From contig NZ_DASTAT010000143.1 of NCBI RefSeq assembly GCF_035712445.1, positions 1-64,000 of the forward strand: a DNA stretch of 64,000 nucleotides. The letters are read 5' to 3'. This stretch comes from Oligoflexus sp. (lineage in GTDB: Bacteria; Bdellovibrionota_B; Oligoflexia; Oligoflexales; Oligoflexaceae). Made by a program: the position numbers and the translations under genes. The notes below the pieces were generated by a model. The model did no database searches. It had not been told where the DNA came from and worked only from the letters and a program-made list of their open reading frames with translations. Each line of letters starts with the position of its first letter. Position 1 is the stretch's first letter. Of the stretch, positions 44,933 to 54,032 are shown piece after piece.

Positions 44933-45973
44933 TCACCCTGCAGCGCTGTCCTGTAAAGGGACCGACGCTGCCAGTCGCAGGGCTCCTCTGGTTTCTTTGA
45001 GCCGCGCTGACCTTTGTATCATATGTGCCAGTGAACTCAGACCAAAAAGAACGGCTGCGGCAAGCAAGGCTCCACCAGCCCCGGTCCTGTGGGTTTTGCC
45101 AAAAACACTCTGGCCTTGGGGTGAGCTGCGAAGGATATGCCCCTCGCTACGCGGCACAGACTGCGCCTTTTTGAAGTAATGATCCAGGCCCCATTTCATT
45201 AAGAAGGTACTGAAGGCAGGAGTCAGTGCGTAGCCCAGTCGTGCCAGATTCACGGGCCAACCGACGATGCGGCGGTCTTTGGGTTCCTGGGCCAAATGCA
45301 CGACAGCACGCGCAATCTTCCATGGGCTTAAAACGGGAGACGCGGGCTTCAGCATATGGCCGGTATAGTTCGCGGCATGCTCGAATCCGGGAGTATTCAC
45401 AAAGCTGGCGAAAACATCGCAGACATGAATGCCATCGAAGTCTCTCAGCTCCGCTCGCAAGGCTTCGGAAAATCCACGCAATCCAAATTTGCTGGCGCTG
45501 TAGGCCACGGCATAGGCGGTAGGGAGCCATGCTCCGGCAGAATTCATATTGATCAAAACACCGGAGTTCTGTCGCTTGAAGTAAGGCACGGCTGCGTAAG
45601 CTCCGTGCAGGCAGCCAAGCAGATTGATGCGAATCACTTCTTCATGCACCGCCAGCGGCACATCCGTGAAAGATCCGACCGCTCCGACACCGGCGTTGTT
45701 AAACCAGACATCAATACGGCCATTGAAATGATCGGCCGCCGTCTGCGCGAGTCGCTCCACCGCTGCAGGATCTGTCACATCCGTGGGAACAGCGAGTGCG
45801 CAGCCCCCTTTCTTTTCGATTTCCTGAACCACATGATCGAGGGCACGGGCGCGCCTCGCGGCGACCACCACGTTCGCGCCTTCTGCTGCGAAGGCCAATG
45901 CCGTGGCTTTACCGATGCCGCTTGAAGCTCCGGTGACAACGACCGTGCTTCCTTTCAATTGACGCTTGTGCAT
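44933..45973 (-). CDS. SDR-family short-chain dehydrogenase
   Basis: A 346-residue NAD(P)-dependent oxidoreductase of the classical SDR family. TGASSGIGKAT is the cofactor-binding turn, NNAGVGA the structural NNAG, and the catalytic Ser-Tyr-Lys appear as NMNSAG and YSASKFG. The sequence continues about 90 residues past the usual end, with a helix (LLAAAVLFGLSSLAHMI) that could anchor it to the membrane. VVVAARRARAL with Arg residues after the second strand suggests NADP+. Such longer SDRs often act on lipids or retinol-like substrates. AAGGAG precedes the ATG. Confidence 0.9.
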   Translation of the reverse strand: MHKRQLKGSTVVVTGASSGIGKATALAFAAEGANVVVAARRARALDHVVQEIEKKGGCALAVPTDVTDPAAVERLAQTAADHFNGRIDVWFNNAGVGAVGSFTDVPLAVHEEVIRINLLGCLHGAYAAVPYFKRQNSGVLINMNSAGAWLPTAYAVAYSASKFGLRGFSEALRAELRDFDGIHVCDVFASFVNTPGFEHAANYTGHMLKPASPVLSPWKIARAVVHLAQEPKDRRIVGWPVNLARLGYALTPAFSTFLMKWGLDHYFKKAQSVPRSEGHILRSSPQGQSVFGKTHRTGAGGALLAAAVLFGLSSLAHMIQRSARLKETRGALRLAASVPLQDSAAG

Positions 45974-46030
45974 GGTTTTGCTCCTTGTCGCGAGGACTCG
46001 GTGCGAAAGCTTGCAACAAGCAGACCAGCT

Positions 46031-46681
46031 TCACTGCTGCACAATTCCCCAACCCACCGCAACGCCCTGGGGAAAAATATCATCGGGAAAATAGACGTCC
46101 TGCACGGTACCCTGATTCTCCTGATAGGCGCAGGGCACATTGCTGCCGGCGAATTCCCAGTCCCCTAAACGAAGGCAATTCACAGCGTTCAAAAGATAAC
46201 GCTGCTGTCCGTCGGCTGTGAGCGTCAGCGAAAGACTTTGCAGTTTTCCATCGCCAAACTGGGGAACGAGCCCGTATGTATACGGTGGAATAGTTTGCTG
46301 CTCGCCGCCTTCGGCCGACGGATCAAAGGCGATGTTGCATCGAAATTGTTCAACGCCGAATTTGGGAACGCGGCGATAGCAGGAAAGTCCCGGCTGGTGC
46401 GTGGCCAGGATGCGGCTCAAAGGAGCATACGGATAATGCAGGTCGATTTTCTGATGCGGCGCGTAATAGTAATAAATCTTCTGCGCGATCGGTCCATAGA
46501 TCCCGATGATGAATGGGGACGCCTCACGGTAAGCCTCGGCCGTCACGGGGGCCAAGGGTTCCAGGGGCTTGATCTGAACCTGCGGCCCACCGCCGTCATC
46601 AGCGGGAGGCTGTGAGGCGGACAAAGGCAGGGACAGAAGGCCGAGGCCAAGCAAAGGAGACAGGATGGTCAGTCGTTTCAT
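46031..46681 (-). CDS. Exported protein of unknown function
   Basis: A 216-residue secreted protein that I do not recognise. It has a clear signal peptide (MKRLTILSPLLGLGLLSLPLSA). A Pro-rich segment follows, and then a domain with four Cys residues (LSCYRR, FRCNIAF, VNCLRLGDW, VPCAYQ) that could make two disulfides. The pattern of aromatic strands (IYYYYAPHQKIDLHYPY) suggests a beta-rich fold. It lies downstream of, and divergent from, the TIGR02147 gene, with a perfect 8-bp inverted repeat between them, so the neighbouring regulator may control it. Confidence 0.6.
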   Translation of the reverse strand: MKRLTILSPLLGLGLLSLPLSASQPPADDGGGPQVQIKPLEPLAPVTAEAYREASPFIIGIYGPIAQKIYYYYAPHQKIDLHYPYAPLSRILATHQPGLSCYRRVPKFGVEQFRCNIAFDPSAEGGEQQTIPPYTYGLVPQFGDGKLQSLSLTLTADGQQRYLLNAVNCLRLGDWEFAGSNVPCAYQENQGTVQDVYFPDDIFPQGVAVGWGIVQQ

Positions 46682-46731
46682 GGCGCGATCCTTGGGCTAA
46701 AGGTAAGAACAGCAGCTTTCTGAATACGGGA

Positions 46732-46751
46732 CTTTACCCTTTTGGGTAAAG
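46732..46751. promoter_or_regulatory. Perfect 8-bp inverted repeat between divergent genes
   Basis: CTTTACCC (46732-46739) and GGGTAAAG (46744-46751) flank the tetraloop TTTT. The element lies in the 147-base gap between the exported-protein gene and the TIGR02147 gene, 51 and 78 bases from their starts. The perfect symmetry suits a dimeric regulator acting on both promoters, and the TIGR02147 product is the obvious candidate. A TTTT loop could also support an RNA hairpin. Confidence 0.55.
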
Positions 46752-46828
46752 CGTTCAGTCGGTATGTGCACAGGAACTGTTTTCCAATTGCGAACAGCAG
46801 GACCCCGGTATAGGAATGTCAAAAAAAC

Positions 46829-47668
46829 ATGACAACGGAAAATTTGACTCTACTCATCATCAACGCGCGATCCAGCAAAGAGGCTCTGCAGCAAGTTTTC
46901 GCCTGGCGTAAAGCCCTGGACTCCCGCTTCTCCCTGGCCTATATTGCCCGCCGTCTCGGTCTGAAATCCCGGGGGACGCTTTCTTTGATGCTGCGGGGGG
47001 AACGGCCGATTCCCAGTCGCATCCGCCGGCCGCTCTTTCAGGTGCTGACCCGTGATGAGCCGCTGACCGATTATCTGGAGCTGATGCTGGCGCGTGAGGA
47101 AGCGGCCTCGGACAACGTGCGGCAGGACGCCGAAGCGAAACTGAAGGCTCTGCATTTTTTCCTGCGGGATCGTTTCACTTCGATTCACCTGCAGCATGGA
47201 ATGAATCTTCTGGCCTCGGATATACTCTGCGCCTTCGATCTTTTCCAAGGCCGTCCGACCGAGCGGCAGCTGATTGAATTCTTCGGCAAGGCGCGTTTTC
47301 CCGAAGTGCAGACCGCGATCGGTTCTTTGCTTTTGAACGGGCTGATCGAAAAAAATGATGGGCATCTGAAGCGAACCGACAAGACCCAGCGTTTTCTCAC
47401 GATTCAGGGCAGGGAGCAGGATTCCATGCTTACGTATTTAAAGGAATCCATTCACGACGCCTGGCTCAATGTTGGCCAATGGCAGGGGGATACCACCATG
47501 TCCTGCTTTGGTTCGACCACGATGAGCGTCAGGCGGGAAATTTACATGGAAGTGATCAAGCGTTTGAAAAAAGATATGTTCCGCTATTTTTCAGAGCTGG
47601 AGACGGATGAAGGCGATACGCTGATCCGCTTCAATATGCAGATCTTCCCCTTACAGCCGCCAGGATGA
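46829..47668 (+). CDS. TIGR02147/DUF4423 family protein
   Basis: A 279-residue protein resembling the TIGR02147 (DUF4423) family, abundant in Bdellovibrio, Fibrobacter and relatives, and probably a DNA-binding regulator. The N-terminal third reads like an HTH: FSLAYIARRLGLKSRGTLSLMLRGER. A helical middle (YLELMLAREEA, LIEFFGKARFPEVQTAIGSLLLNGLI) contains a possible second winged helix, and the C terminus repeats the family pattern FGSTTMSVRREIYMEVIK. Only an AGGA-like site about 14 bases upstream supports the ATG. The next gene begins directly after its stop codon. Confidence 0.75.
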   Translation: MTTENLTLLIINARSSKEALQQVFAWRKALDSRFSLAYIARRLGLKSRGTLSLMLRGERPIPSRIRRPLFQVLTRDEPLTDYLELMLAREEAASDNVRQDAEAKLKALHFFLRDRFTSIHLQHGMNLLASDILCAFDLFQGRPTERQLIEFFGKARFPEVQTAIGSLLLNGLIEKNDGHLKRTDKTQRFLTIQGREQDSMLTYLKESIHDAWLNVGQWQGDTTMSCFGSTTMSVRREIYMEVIKRLKKDMFRYFSELETDEGDTLIRFNMQIFPLQPPG

Positions 47669-48853
47669 ATGCGCATGCACGCCCGCCCCGAAATCAGCGT
47701 CGCGCCCATGGAAGGCGTCACCACCTTTCCGATGCGCCTTTGGCTGCAGATGATCGCGCAGCCGCGTGCCATGACCAGCCCTTTTTTAAGGGTCACGCGG
47801 GCCTTTCCCGACGACGCCCTGCCCGAGAGTTTCATTCCTGAACTCACGCTGCTGCGGGGTGCTCTGCCGTATGGTTTGATCCCTCAATTCATCACCGGCG
47901 AGCCTGAACAGTTTTTACGTGCGGCGGAATTCATTCCCGACGCCATCGCACCTGTGATTGAACTCAACTGCGGCTGTCCTTCCCCCAATTCCCTGGGCCG
48001 CATGGCGGGCAGCGGCATGCTGCGCGAGCCTGAATTCTTTGCGCGTTCTCTTGAAAAACTGGCCGCGGAATTGGGGCCCGGACGCCTGGCCGTGAAGATG
48101 CGCCTCGGCATCGAAGCTGATGCGGAATTCCCTGCGCTGCTCGACGCTGTGCGTTCGCTGCCGCTGGCGCGCCTCACTGTGCATGCCCGCACCCGGGCCG
48201 ATGGTTACCGGGGTCACGCCCGCTGGGAGGCCGTGCAGAAGGCTGCCGGGGCCACCCGCACGCCTGTGCTTGCCTCGGGTGATGTCTGGGGGCTTGCCAG
48301 CTTTGAAAAACTCAAAGCCACCGCACCGGATATTCAGGGCGTTATGATCGGAAGGGGTCTGCTCAGAAATCCCTGGATCTTTCGTGAACTCGACTCGGGC
48401 GAACCCACGCGGATGGATGGTCACAGCTTTATCCTGGCCCTTTTTTGTTATGCCCTTCTGCAGGAAATCTTTCTGCGAGATCCCGGCAGACTTTATCAAA
48501 AAGTGGCGAAGGGGCGCCTGGGTTTTGCCTGTGGCATCGACTTCGCAGCCTGGGAAAAGGTCACGGTGGAGCTGACCACTCTTGTCTTCGGCGTGCCCTT
48601 TCTTCTGCTGCCCAAAAGCGGCCTCGGCACCCGGACCCTTTCGCCCGTGGCCTTCAGTCGCCTGCGTTTTCTTTGGAGCTATCTGCGTTCGAGTCTGCCG
48701 GAACCTTATGCGGCTCCGGCGCTGATGCGCTGCAAAAAAGCTGAGGATTTTTTTGAAGCGCTCGGGACTCAGCTGGAAGAAACCGATCACGCGCCTTTGG
48801 ATATCGGGCATCAGGAAAGCTGGGACCCGCATTTCGCAGGCCAGCGCGGTTAA
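47669..48853 (+). CDS. tRNA-dihydrouridine synthase (Dus family)
   Basis: A 394-residue FMN enzyme that reduces uridines in tRNA. The barrel begins VAPMEGVTTF; the conserved IELNCGCPSP carries the catalytic Cys, VKMRLG and LTVHARTR bind flavin and phosphate, and the phosphate loop MIGRGLLRNPWIF ends the barrel. The length and loop sequence are nearest the DusC type, with a longer C-terminal helical tail. It starts immediately after the stop of the TIGR02147 gene, so it probably shares its transcript. The stop shares TTAA with the ZIP transporter gene. Confidence 0.88.
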   Translation: MRMHARPEISVAPMEGVTTFPMRLWLQMIAQPRAMTSPFLRVTRAFPDDALPESFIPELTLLRGALPYGLIPQFITGEPEQFLRAAEFIPDAIAPVIELNCGCPSPNSLGRMAGSGMLREPEFFARSLEKLAAELGPGRLAVKMRLGIEADAEFPALLDAVRSLPLARLTVHARTRADGYRGHARWEAVQKAAGATRTPVLASGDVWGLASFEKLKATAPDIQGVMIGRGLLRNPWIFRELDSGEPTRMDGHSFILALFCYALLQEIFLRDPGRLYQKVAKGRLGFACGIDFAAWEKVTVELTTLVFGVPFLLLPKSGLGTRTLSPVAFSRLRFLWSYLRSSLPEPYAAPALMRCKKAEDFFEALGTQLEETDHAPLDIGHQESWDPHFAGQRG

Positions 48854-49596
48854 CTCTGCAAAAATCCGATGGCGCCGTTCAGAAGAGGAATGGTCATAAG
48901 CCCCATGGCGAAGCGCGATGACCAGATCCGATTTTTCGCCGATGCCCCCTCTTTCAGTTCCATGATCACAGACGTCAGCATCGCACCACCGGCTGTTGCC
49001 AGAAGGAAGGGCAGAAGAGTCTCACTGCCATTTAAAAGAACCCCAGCGCCCATGCCGCCGAAGAGTTCAATCACGCCCGAACCGATGCCACCGGCAAAGG
49101 CCCAGACTGGGCCGACACCAAGCGCCCGCAGACAGGCCACCATCAAAAGACCTTCAGGAATATTTTGCAGAGCAATGGAACTCAAAACCGTGCGTGCCTG
49201 CACAGAATCAAGACCCACAAGAGCCGCGCCTGATGCGAGGCCTTCCGGAAAATTGTGAACCATGAGAACGAAGGCTAAAAGAAGCTGTCCCTGCTGTCCC
49301 TTCGCACCTTCAAAGCGGTGCATAAGCCGATGCAGGGCCACGATCATCAACACGCCTGCGTAAAGGCCAAAACCAATGGGAGCAAAGCGCTGCCAATCAC
49401 CAAAGGCCGCGACCGCAGCGGGACCAACCAGGGAAAACGCAACAGCGGAAATCATCAGACCCAAAGCAAAGTCGATGGGCAGACGCCAGGGTTCAAAACG
49501 CTGCCCCGGCAGCCGCAGCATGGCCAGAGCCGAACCGAACGCGGTCGAACCGAAGGAAATCAGACCACCGACGGTGGCAAGCATGAAGGGCGTCAT
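48850..49596 (-). CDS. ZIP-family divalent metal transporter
   Basis: A 248-residue inner-membrane transporter of the ZIP family, importing Zn2+ or related metals. It has eight hydrophobic segments. The binuclear metal site is formed by HNFPEGLASGAAL (helix 4) and QNIPEGLLMV (helix 5), both family hallmarks; a GIGSGVIELFGG segment follows. A short His-containing loop (HRLMHRFEG) precedes the first site. I start at ATG 49596, with AAGGA upstream; the longer open frame starts in poor context. A 10-bp palindrome lies about 110 bases upstream, next to the stop of the uvrA-like gene. Confidence 0.9.
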   Translation of the reverse strand: MTPFMLATVGGLISFGSTAFGSALAMLRLPGQRFEPWRLPIDFALGLMISAVAFSLVGPAAVAAFGDWQRFAPIGFGLYAGVLMIVALHRLMHRFEGAKGQQGQLLLAFVLMVHNFPEGLASGAALVGLDSVQARTVLSSIALQNIPEGLLMVACLRALGVGPVWAFAGGIGSGVIELFGGMGAGVLLNGSETLLPFLLATAGGAMLTSVIMELKEGASAKNRIWSSRFAMGLMTIPLLNGAIGFLQS

Positions 49597-49705
49597 ATTC
49601 CATTCCTTTCCAGCCGGCTGTGTCCTCAGTCCCGGCCTACTTGAATAGAATCGTCGATCCATCCATAGAAATAAAATATCTTCAATCAATCACGTCATAG
49701 TTTTT

Positions 49706-49715
49706 GACTATAGTC
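49706..49715. promoter_or_regulatory. GACTATAGTC palindrome upstream of the ZIP gene
   Basis: A perfect 10-bp palindrome directly after the stop codon of the uvrA-like gene and 110 bases before the ZIP start. A neighbouring ATAGT...ACTAT inverted repeat overlaps it. It could be a metalloregulator site or part of the uvrA mRNA 3' end. No metalloregulator gene lies nearby. Confidence 0.3.
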
Positions 49716-52232
49716 CTAAGTCCTCAAATACTTTGCCGTAAAGCTGCCTTTGACGGACGCCACGGCCTCGGGCGTGCCCTGAGCGATCACTTTTCCGCCC
49801 TCATCTCCGGCTCCCGGTCCCATATCAATGATCCAATCGCTGCGGCGAATGACATCCATATCATGCTCGACCGTGATCACGGTATGACCGGCATCCACCA
49901 GCCGATCGAGCTGAATCAGAAGACGTTCGACATCCGAGGGATGCAGACCCGTGGTCGGTTCATCCAGCACATAAAGCGTGGCGCCTCGCGTGGCTCGCTG
50001 CAATTCACTCGCCAGCTTAATCCGCTGCGCCTCGCCTCCAGACAGCTCCGTCGCCGGCTGGCCGAGTCTTAAATAACCCAGGCCCACTTCCCGCAGGATT
50101 TCAAGCGGCCGATGCACAGCGGGATCATCCGCAAAAAATTCCGCGGCCTTGTCCACCGTCATGTTCAAAACATCGGCTATGCTTTGATCGCGGTATTTGA
50201 CTTCCAAAGTCTTCGCATTATAGCGGGCGCCGTGACAGGTCGGACAGGGAGCATAGACACTGGGAAGGAAGAGCAGCTCAACCATCACAAAGCCCTCCCC
50301 TTCGCAGTTTTCGCAGCGGCCTTTGGCAACATTGAAGGAAAACCGCCCCGCATCATAGCGTCGGGATTTGGCCAGGGGCGTGTTCGCATAAATTTTACGG
50401 ATGGGATCAAAGAGTCCCGTATAGGTTGCAAGGTTCGAGCGCGGCGTGCGGCCGATCGGTTTTTGATCCACGCGGACAAGGCGTTTGATGCCGCCCAGGC
50501 CGCCTTTGATTTCGCCGCCCTGCGTTTGCACTTCGGTGCGTTCGAGCTCTTCGCCTTCCTCGTCCGTTTTCACGGGATCAAGACCCAGAGCCGCGGTGAC
50601 GAGTTCCACCAGCACCTGACTCACAAGACTGGATTTACCGGAGCCGGAGATTCCTGTGACACTGGTGAGGACGCCCAAGGGCAGATCCACATTCACCCTG
50701 TTTAAGTTGTTGCGTGTCACGCCCACAAGGTGCAGCCAGCCCTTCACCGGCCGCGGGGCGCGCGGCGCAGGAGGATCCACATGAAAAAGATGCCGGCGGG
50801 TTTGCGAGGCTTCCACCTTCGCCAGATCTTTCAAGGGACCGCTGTAAAGAATCTGGCCCCCGTGCTGACCGGCCGCGGGTCCGACATCCACGATCCAATC
50901 CGCTTTGCGGATGATTTCCAGTTCATGCTCGACGACAAAGATCGAATTGCCGGCCGCCTTGAGGCGCGACAAGGCTCGGAGCAAAGCCTCGGTATCCGCA
51001 GGATGCAAACCCGCGGAAGGTTCGTCCAGGACGTACACGACTCCAAAAAGATTCGAATGCACCTGGGTGGCAAGGCGAAGACGCTGAAGCTCACCGGGAG
51101 AAAGCGTGGGCGTGCTCCGATCCAAGGCCAGGTATCCAAGGCCCAAATCCAAAAGCACCTGCAGCCGCCCCAGGATATCGGCGGCAATGCGTTCGGTGAC
51201 CATCGCAATCTCGGGATGTTCACGCCGCAGTTTCTCCAGGCGCGGCGCCTCCCCCTTTGCATAAGGCTCCAGAATCTTTCCCAGCGCCTTCATCGGCAGA
51301 AGGGAAAGCTCGGCAATGTCGCGTCCTTCAAATTTTACTGACAGCGATTCCTTACGGAGCCGTTTGCCATCGCAGGTCGGGCATTCGCGGCTGATCATAT
51401 ACTGCGCGACCCGTTTTTTCATCAGCTGGCTCTGCGTGGTGGCAAAGGTATGAAGGACATAGCGCTGCGCACTGGAAAAATTGCCGATATAACTCGGCTC
51501 GTCTTTGCGCTTCAGCGCGCGTTTCACTTCATGCGCTTCAAAGCCCGCATAAACGGGAACGGAGGGCTGTTCGTCGGTGAAGAGGATCCAATCCCGGTCT
51601 TTTTTCGGCAGCTTCTTCCAGGGCGTATCAATATCATAGCCGAGGGTCACGAGCATATCCCTCAGGTTCTGCCCGTGCCATGCGGGAGGCCAGGCCGCGA
51701 TCGCGCGTTCGCGTATGCTCAAATTCGGATCCGGCACCATCGACTCTTCGGTGGCATCATAAATGCGGCCGAGTCCATGGCACTTGGGGCAGGCCCCTTC
51801 GGGAGTATGCGGGGAAAAACCTTCGGCATAGATGATCGGCTGCTTCGGAGGATAACTTCCCGCGCGCGAGTAAAGCATACGCAGAAGATTCGAGAGCGTG
51901 GTGACCGTTCCCACCGACGACCGCGTGGTGGGCGAACCTCTTTGCTGCTGCAGTGCGACCGCAGGCGGCAGACCATTTATCGACTCCACTTCAGGCACCG
52001 ACATCTGATTGAAGAGCCGCCGCGCATAGGGGGAAACAGATTCCAGGTAACGCCTCTGCGCTTCCGCATAGAGCGTCCCAAACGCCAAAGACGATTTTCC
52101 CGAACCTGAGACCCCAGTGAACACGACCAGGGCATCCCTTGGAATATCGACATCAACATTTTTCAAATTGTGTTCCCGCGCACCGCGAACGCGAACAAAG
52201 CCTTGTTCTTTTTGCTGGGCATCCGTCATCAT
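49716..52232 (-). CDS. Class II UvrA-like ABC ATPase
   Basis: An 838-residue UvrA relative, shorter than the standard 940-residue UvrA. Two ABC modules are complete: Walker A TGVSGSGKSS and TGISGSGKSS, signatures LSPGELQRL and LSGGEAQRI, and Walker B VYVLDEPSAGL and LYVLDEPTTGL. Zinc-binding pairs CPKC...CPTC and CENC...CPTC are present. The UvrB-binding region between the N-terminal Walker A and first zinc module is reduced, as in class II UvrA (UvrA2/DrrC-like), which lacks the UvrB interaction and confers tolerance to DNA-binding drugs. No uvrB lies in the window. AGGGGG precedes the ATG. Confidence 0.9.
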   Translation of the reverse strand: MMTDAQQKEQGFVRVRGAREHNLKNVDVDIPRDALVVFTGVSGSGKSSLAFGTLYAEAQRRYLESVSPYARRLFNQMSVPEVESINGLPPAVALQQQRGSPTTRSSVGTVTTLSNLLRMLYSRAGSYPPKQPIIYAEGFSPHTPEGACPKCHGLGRIYDATEESMVPDPNLSIRERAIAAWPPAWHGQNLRDMLVTLGYDIDTPWKKLPKKDRDWILFTDEQPSVPVYAGFEAHEVKRALKRKDEPSYIGNFSSAQRYVLHTFATTQSQLMKKRVAQYMISRECPTCDGKRLRKESLSVKFEGRDIAELSLLPMKALGKILEPYAKGEAPRLEKLRREHPEIAMVTERIAADILGRLQVLLDLGLGYLALDRSTPTLSPGELQRLRLATQVHSNLFGVVYVLDEPSAGLHPADTEALLRALSRLKAAGNSIFVVEHELEIIRKADWIVDVGPAAGQHGGQILYSGPLKDLAKVEASQTRRHLFHVDPPAPRAPRPVKGWLHLVGVTRNNLNRVNVDLPLGVLTSVTGISGSGKSSLVSQVLVELVTAALGLDPVKTDEEGEELERTEVQTQGGEIKGGLGGIKRLVRVDQKPIGRTPRSNLATYTGLFDPIRKIYANTPLAKSRRYDAGRFSFNVAKGRCENCEGEGFVMVELLFLPSVYAPCPTCHGARYNAKTLEVKYRDQSIADVLNMTVDKAAEFFADDPAVHRPLEILREVGLGYLRLGQPATELSGGEAQRIKLASELQRATRGATLYVLDEPTTGLHPSDVERLLIQLDRLVDAGHTVITVEHDMDVIRRSDWIIDMGPGAGDEGGKVIAQGTPEAVASVKGSFTAKYLRT

Positions 52233-52344
52233 CCGTCCCCCTTCACGCCAGGGATCTTAGCATGAAGGACCGGGATGATGTACTCTTCGCTTGGACTATT
52301 CATTCTCCGCTGGAATGGACATGAAGGTTCCAGCCTGCAGTGCC

Positions 52345-53100
52345 TTAAGGGTACTTGCTGGTCAGGATCGAGGCCTTGATCTCGTCCAGGACTTTGGAGT
52401 TCTCGCGGAGCCAGCGATTGAAGCTTTCTATGACCTTCGGGTAGCGAATCGTGGCGAGGCAGTAGTCAAATTCCTCCGAAAATTTTTCATGAAAATAAAA
52501 GTGGACGGGAGCGCGGCCTTCACTGTTCACGCGTATCCATTCCCGCGCCGCATCATAATGCAGATAAATCAAATCCGTGCGCCGGGAAGCCAGGACTTTC
52601 ATGGCACTGCTCACATCGTTCACATAGCTGATCTTCACGCCATGAAAAGGACTTTTGGAATCAGTCAGGAAGGAAATCGTATAACCGGCGATCGTTGTCA
52701 CCTGTTTGATCTGGGCCGGATCAAGCTCAGGCTTAAGACCAATGAAACCGGCCCGGCTCTTCATAAAAGGGTCGGAATAGATGACGGGCACTGATGAGCT
52801 TCCTTCCGCCCACGCGCGATTGGAAGGGGCGAGAAAGTCCAGCCGGCCTTCCTTGAATTCGACGTAGTATCGGCGAATCGGCTGCGCTTTCAACTGCCAG
52901 TGGATTCCAGTATCGGCTGAAAAGCGCTGCAGGACGCGCGGCAGATAACCGTCGACCTTGCCTGATAGATTCCAGTACTGCGGATAAAGCTGAGTGTCGG
53001 GAAGACCCACGACATAGGACGGAGACTTGAGGGCCTGCAGAAGAGGCAGCAAAAACACCAGAAAACCGGCTCGTAGGAATGACTTCATGTCCTGGCTCAT
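52345..53100 (-). CDS. Periplasmic solute-binding protein-like (SBP_bac_3 type)
   Basis: A 251-residue exported protein resembling the family 3 extracellular solute-binding proteins. After a signal peptide, GLPDTQLYPQYW, VDGYLPRVLQRF and RLDFLAPSNRAWAEG read like the first lobe. TDSKSPFHGVKISYVNDVSSAMKVLASRRTDLIYL reads like the hinge and second lobe, and the final SFNRWLRENSKVLDEI helix is typical. No transporter genes are adjacent, so it may be a stand-alone sensor or chemotaxis-type receptor. ATG 53100 and ATG 53088 are both possible starts. Confidence 0.72.
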   Translation of the reverse strand: MSQDMKSFLRAGFLVFLLPLLQALKSPSYVVGLPDTQLYPQYWNLSGKVDGYLPRVLQRFSADTGIHWQLKAQPIRRYYVEFKEGRLDFLAPSNRAWAEGSSSVPVIYSDPFMKSRAGFIGLKPELDPAQIKQVTTIAGYTISFLTDSKSPFHGVKISYVNDVSSAMKVLASRRTDLIYLHYDAAREWIRVNSEGRAPVHFYFHEKFSEEFDYCLATIRYPKVIESFNRWLRENSKVLDEIKASILTSKYP

Positions 53101-53159
53101 CCAAAAAGAATACTCTTCGCTTTTCGAATTCTAGATGAGTACCAGGCAAAATCAACGCA

Positions 53160-54032
53160 TTAAAATGCCATACACATTTGACCGCTACGCGGCTGGACAC
53201 GATGCAGGCGCATGCTCGCATCCACAGCCAGAAGCTCGCCAAAATCGAGCGGATGCCAGACATTTTCACCCAGCATCGGTTCACTGGCGAGCATGAAGTG
53301 AGTCACCTGTCCGTCTCGACTGGGATTCTCACAGGACGGAATCCAGTACGGGCATTCCTGGCGCTTCTTGCAGCGTTTTTTATAGGTGCTGAGGTGAAGC
53401 TCCTTGCCACCTTGATGAGCCACCATGGTATCGCCGTCGGTCAGGATAAAGGTTAGAAACGTGCTTTCATCAAAAGCCTCATCCCCGCGACTCATGCCCC
53501 CGGTGATGGCGCACAGCTCCTGCACCGCGCTCTGCACGCCCTCCAGGATCTCGTGCAGAGGCTGGTTTTTCTGCTGAAGTTGAACCCTTTGGGACAGATG
53601 AGTCAGGATCAGGAAAAAGATGCATTCCGAATCCGTCTCCCCTTGGATGTTCGCACGAAATTCGGGAGCGATTTTGGCCAGAATCTTCGGCCTCACACGA
53701 TCAAAACGTCCGATCTTCCCATTGTGCGCGAAGACCCAGCGTCCATACTGAAAGGGATGCGTGTTTAAAAAATCAGCTTCGCCCGCGGTCGCTTTCCGAA
53801 TATGCGCGAGCACCGTACGGGAGTGGACGAGCGAGGAAACGCGGCGATAAAGATCATCATCGCAGGCTGTGCTCGCTGATTTCACGATATGCGGAGAATC
53901 CGCGCGATAATAGGCGACACCCCAGCCGTCACGATGATGTTCACTCTGCCTCAGCAAAGCGTTTTCCGCGTGAACGAGACTCTGATGAACCTGACTCTGG
54001 TTAACGGCCCGAAAACCAAACAGACGGCACAT
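53160..54032 (-). CDS. Class II glutamine amidotransferase (YafJ-like)
   Basis: A 290-residue Ntn-hydrolase amidotransferase. The nucleophile is Cys2, directly after the start (MCRLFGF), as in the YafJ/EgtC group. Supporting motifs are HHRDGWGVAYY, LAHIRKATAG with the Arg that binds glutamine, FAHNGKIG and GETDSECIFF. It probably hydrolyses a gamma-glutamyl substrate or glutamine, possibly with a partner. The C-terminal segment has a Cys-rich turn (KRCKKRQECPYW). The ATG at 54032 must be right because Cys2 is catalytic. It is not near ergothioneine genes. Confidence 0.88.
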   Translation of the reverse strand: MCRLFGFRAVNQSQVHQSLVHAENALLRQSEHHRDGWGVAYYRADSPHIVKSASTACDDDLYRRVSSLVHSRTVLAHIRKATAGEADFLNTHPFQYGRWVFAHNGKIGRFDRVRPKILAKIAPEFRANIQGETDSECIFFLILTHLSQRVQLQQKNQPLHEILEGVQSAVQELCAITGGMSRGDEAFDESTFLTFILTDGDTMVAHQGGKELHLSTYKKRCKKRQECPYWIPSCENPSRDGQVTHFMLASEPMLGENVWHPLDFGELLAVDASMRLHRVQPRSGQMCMAF

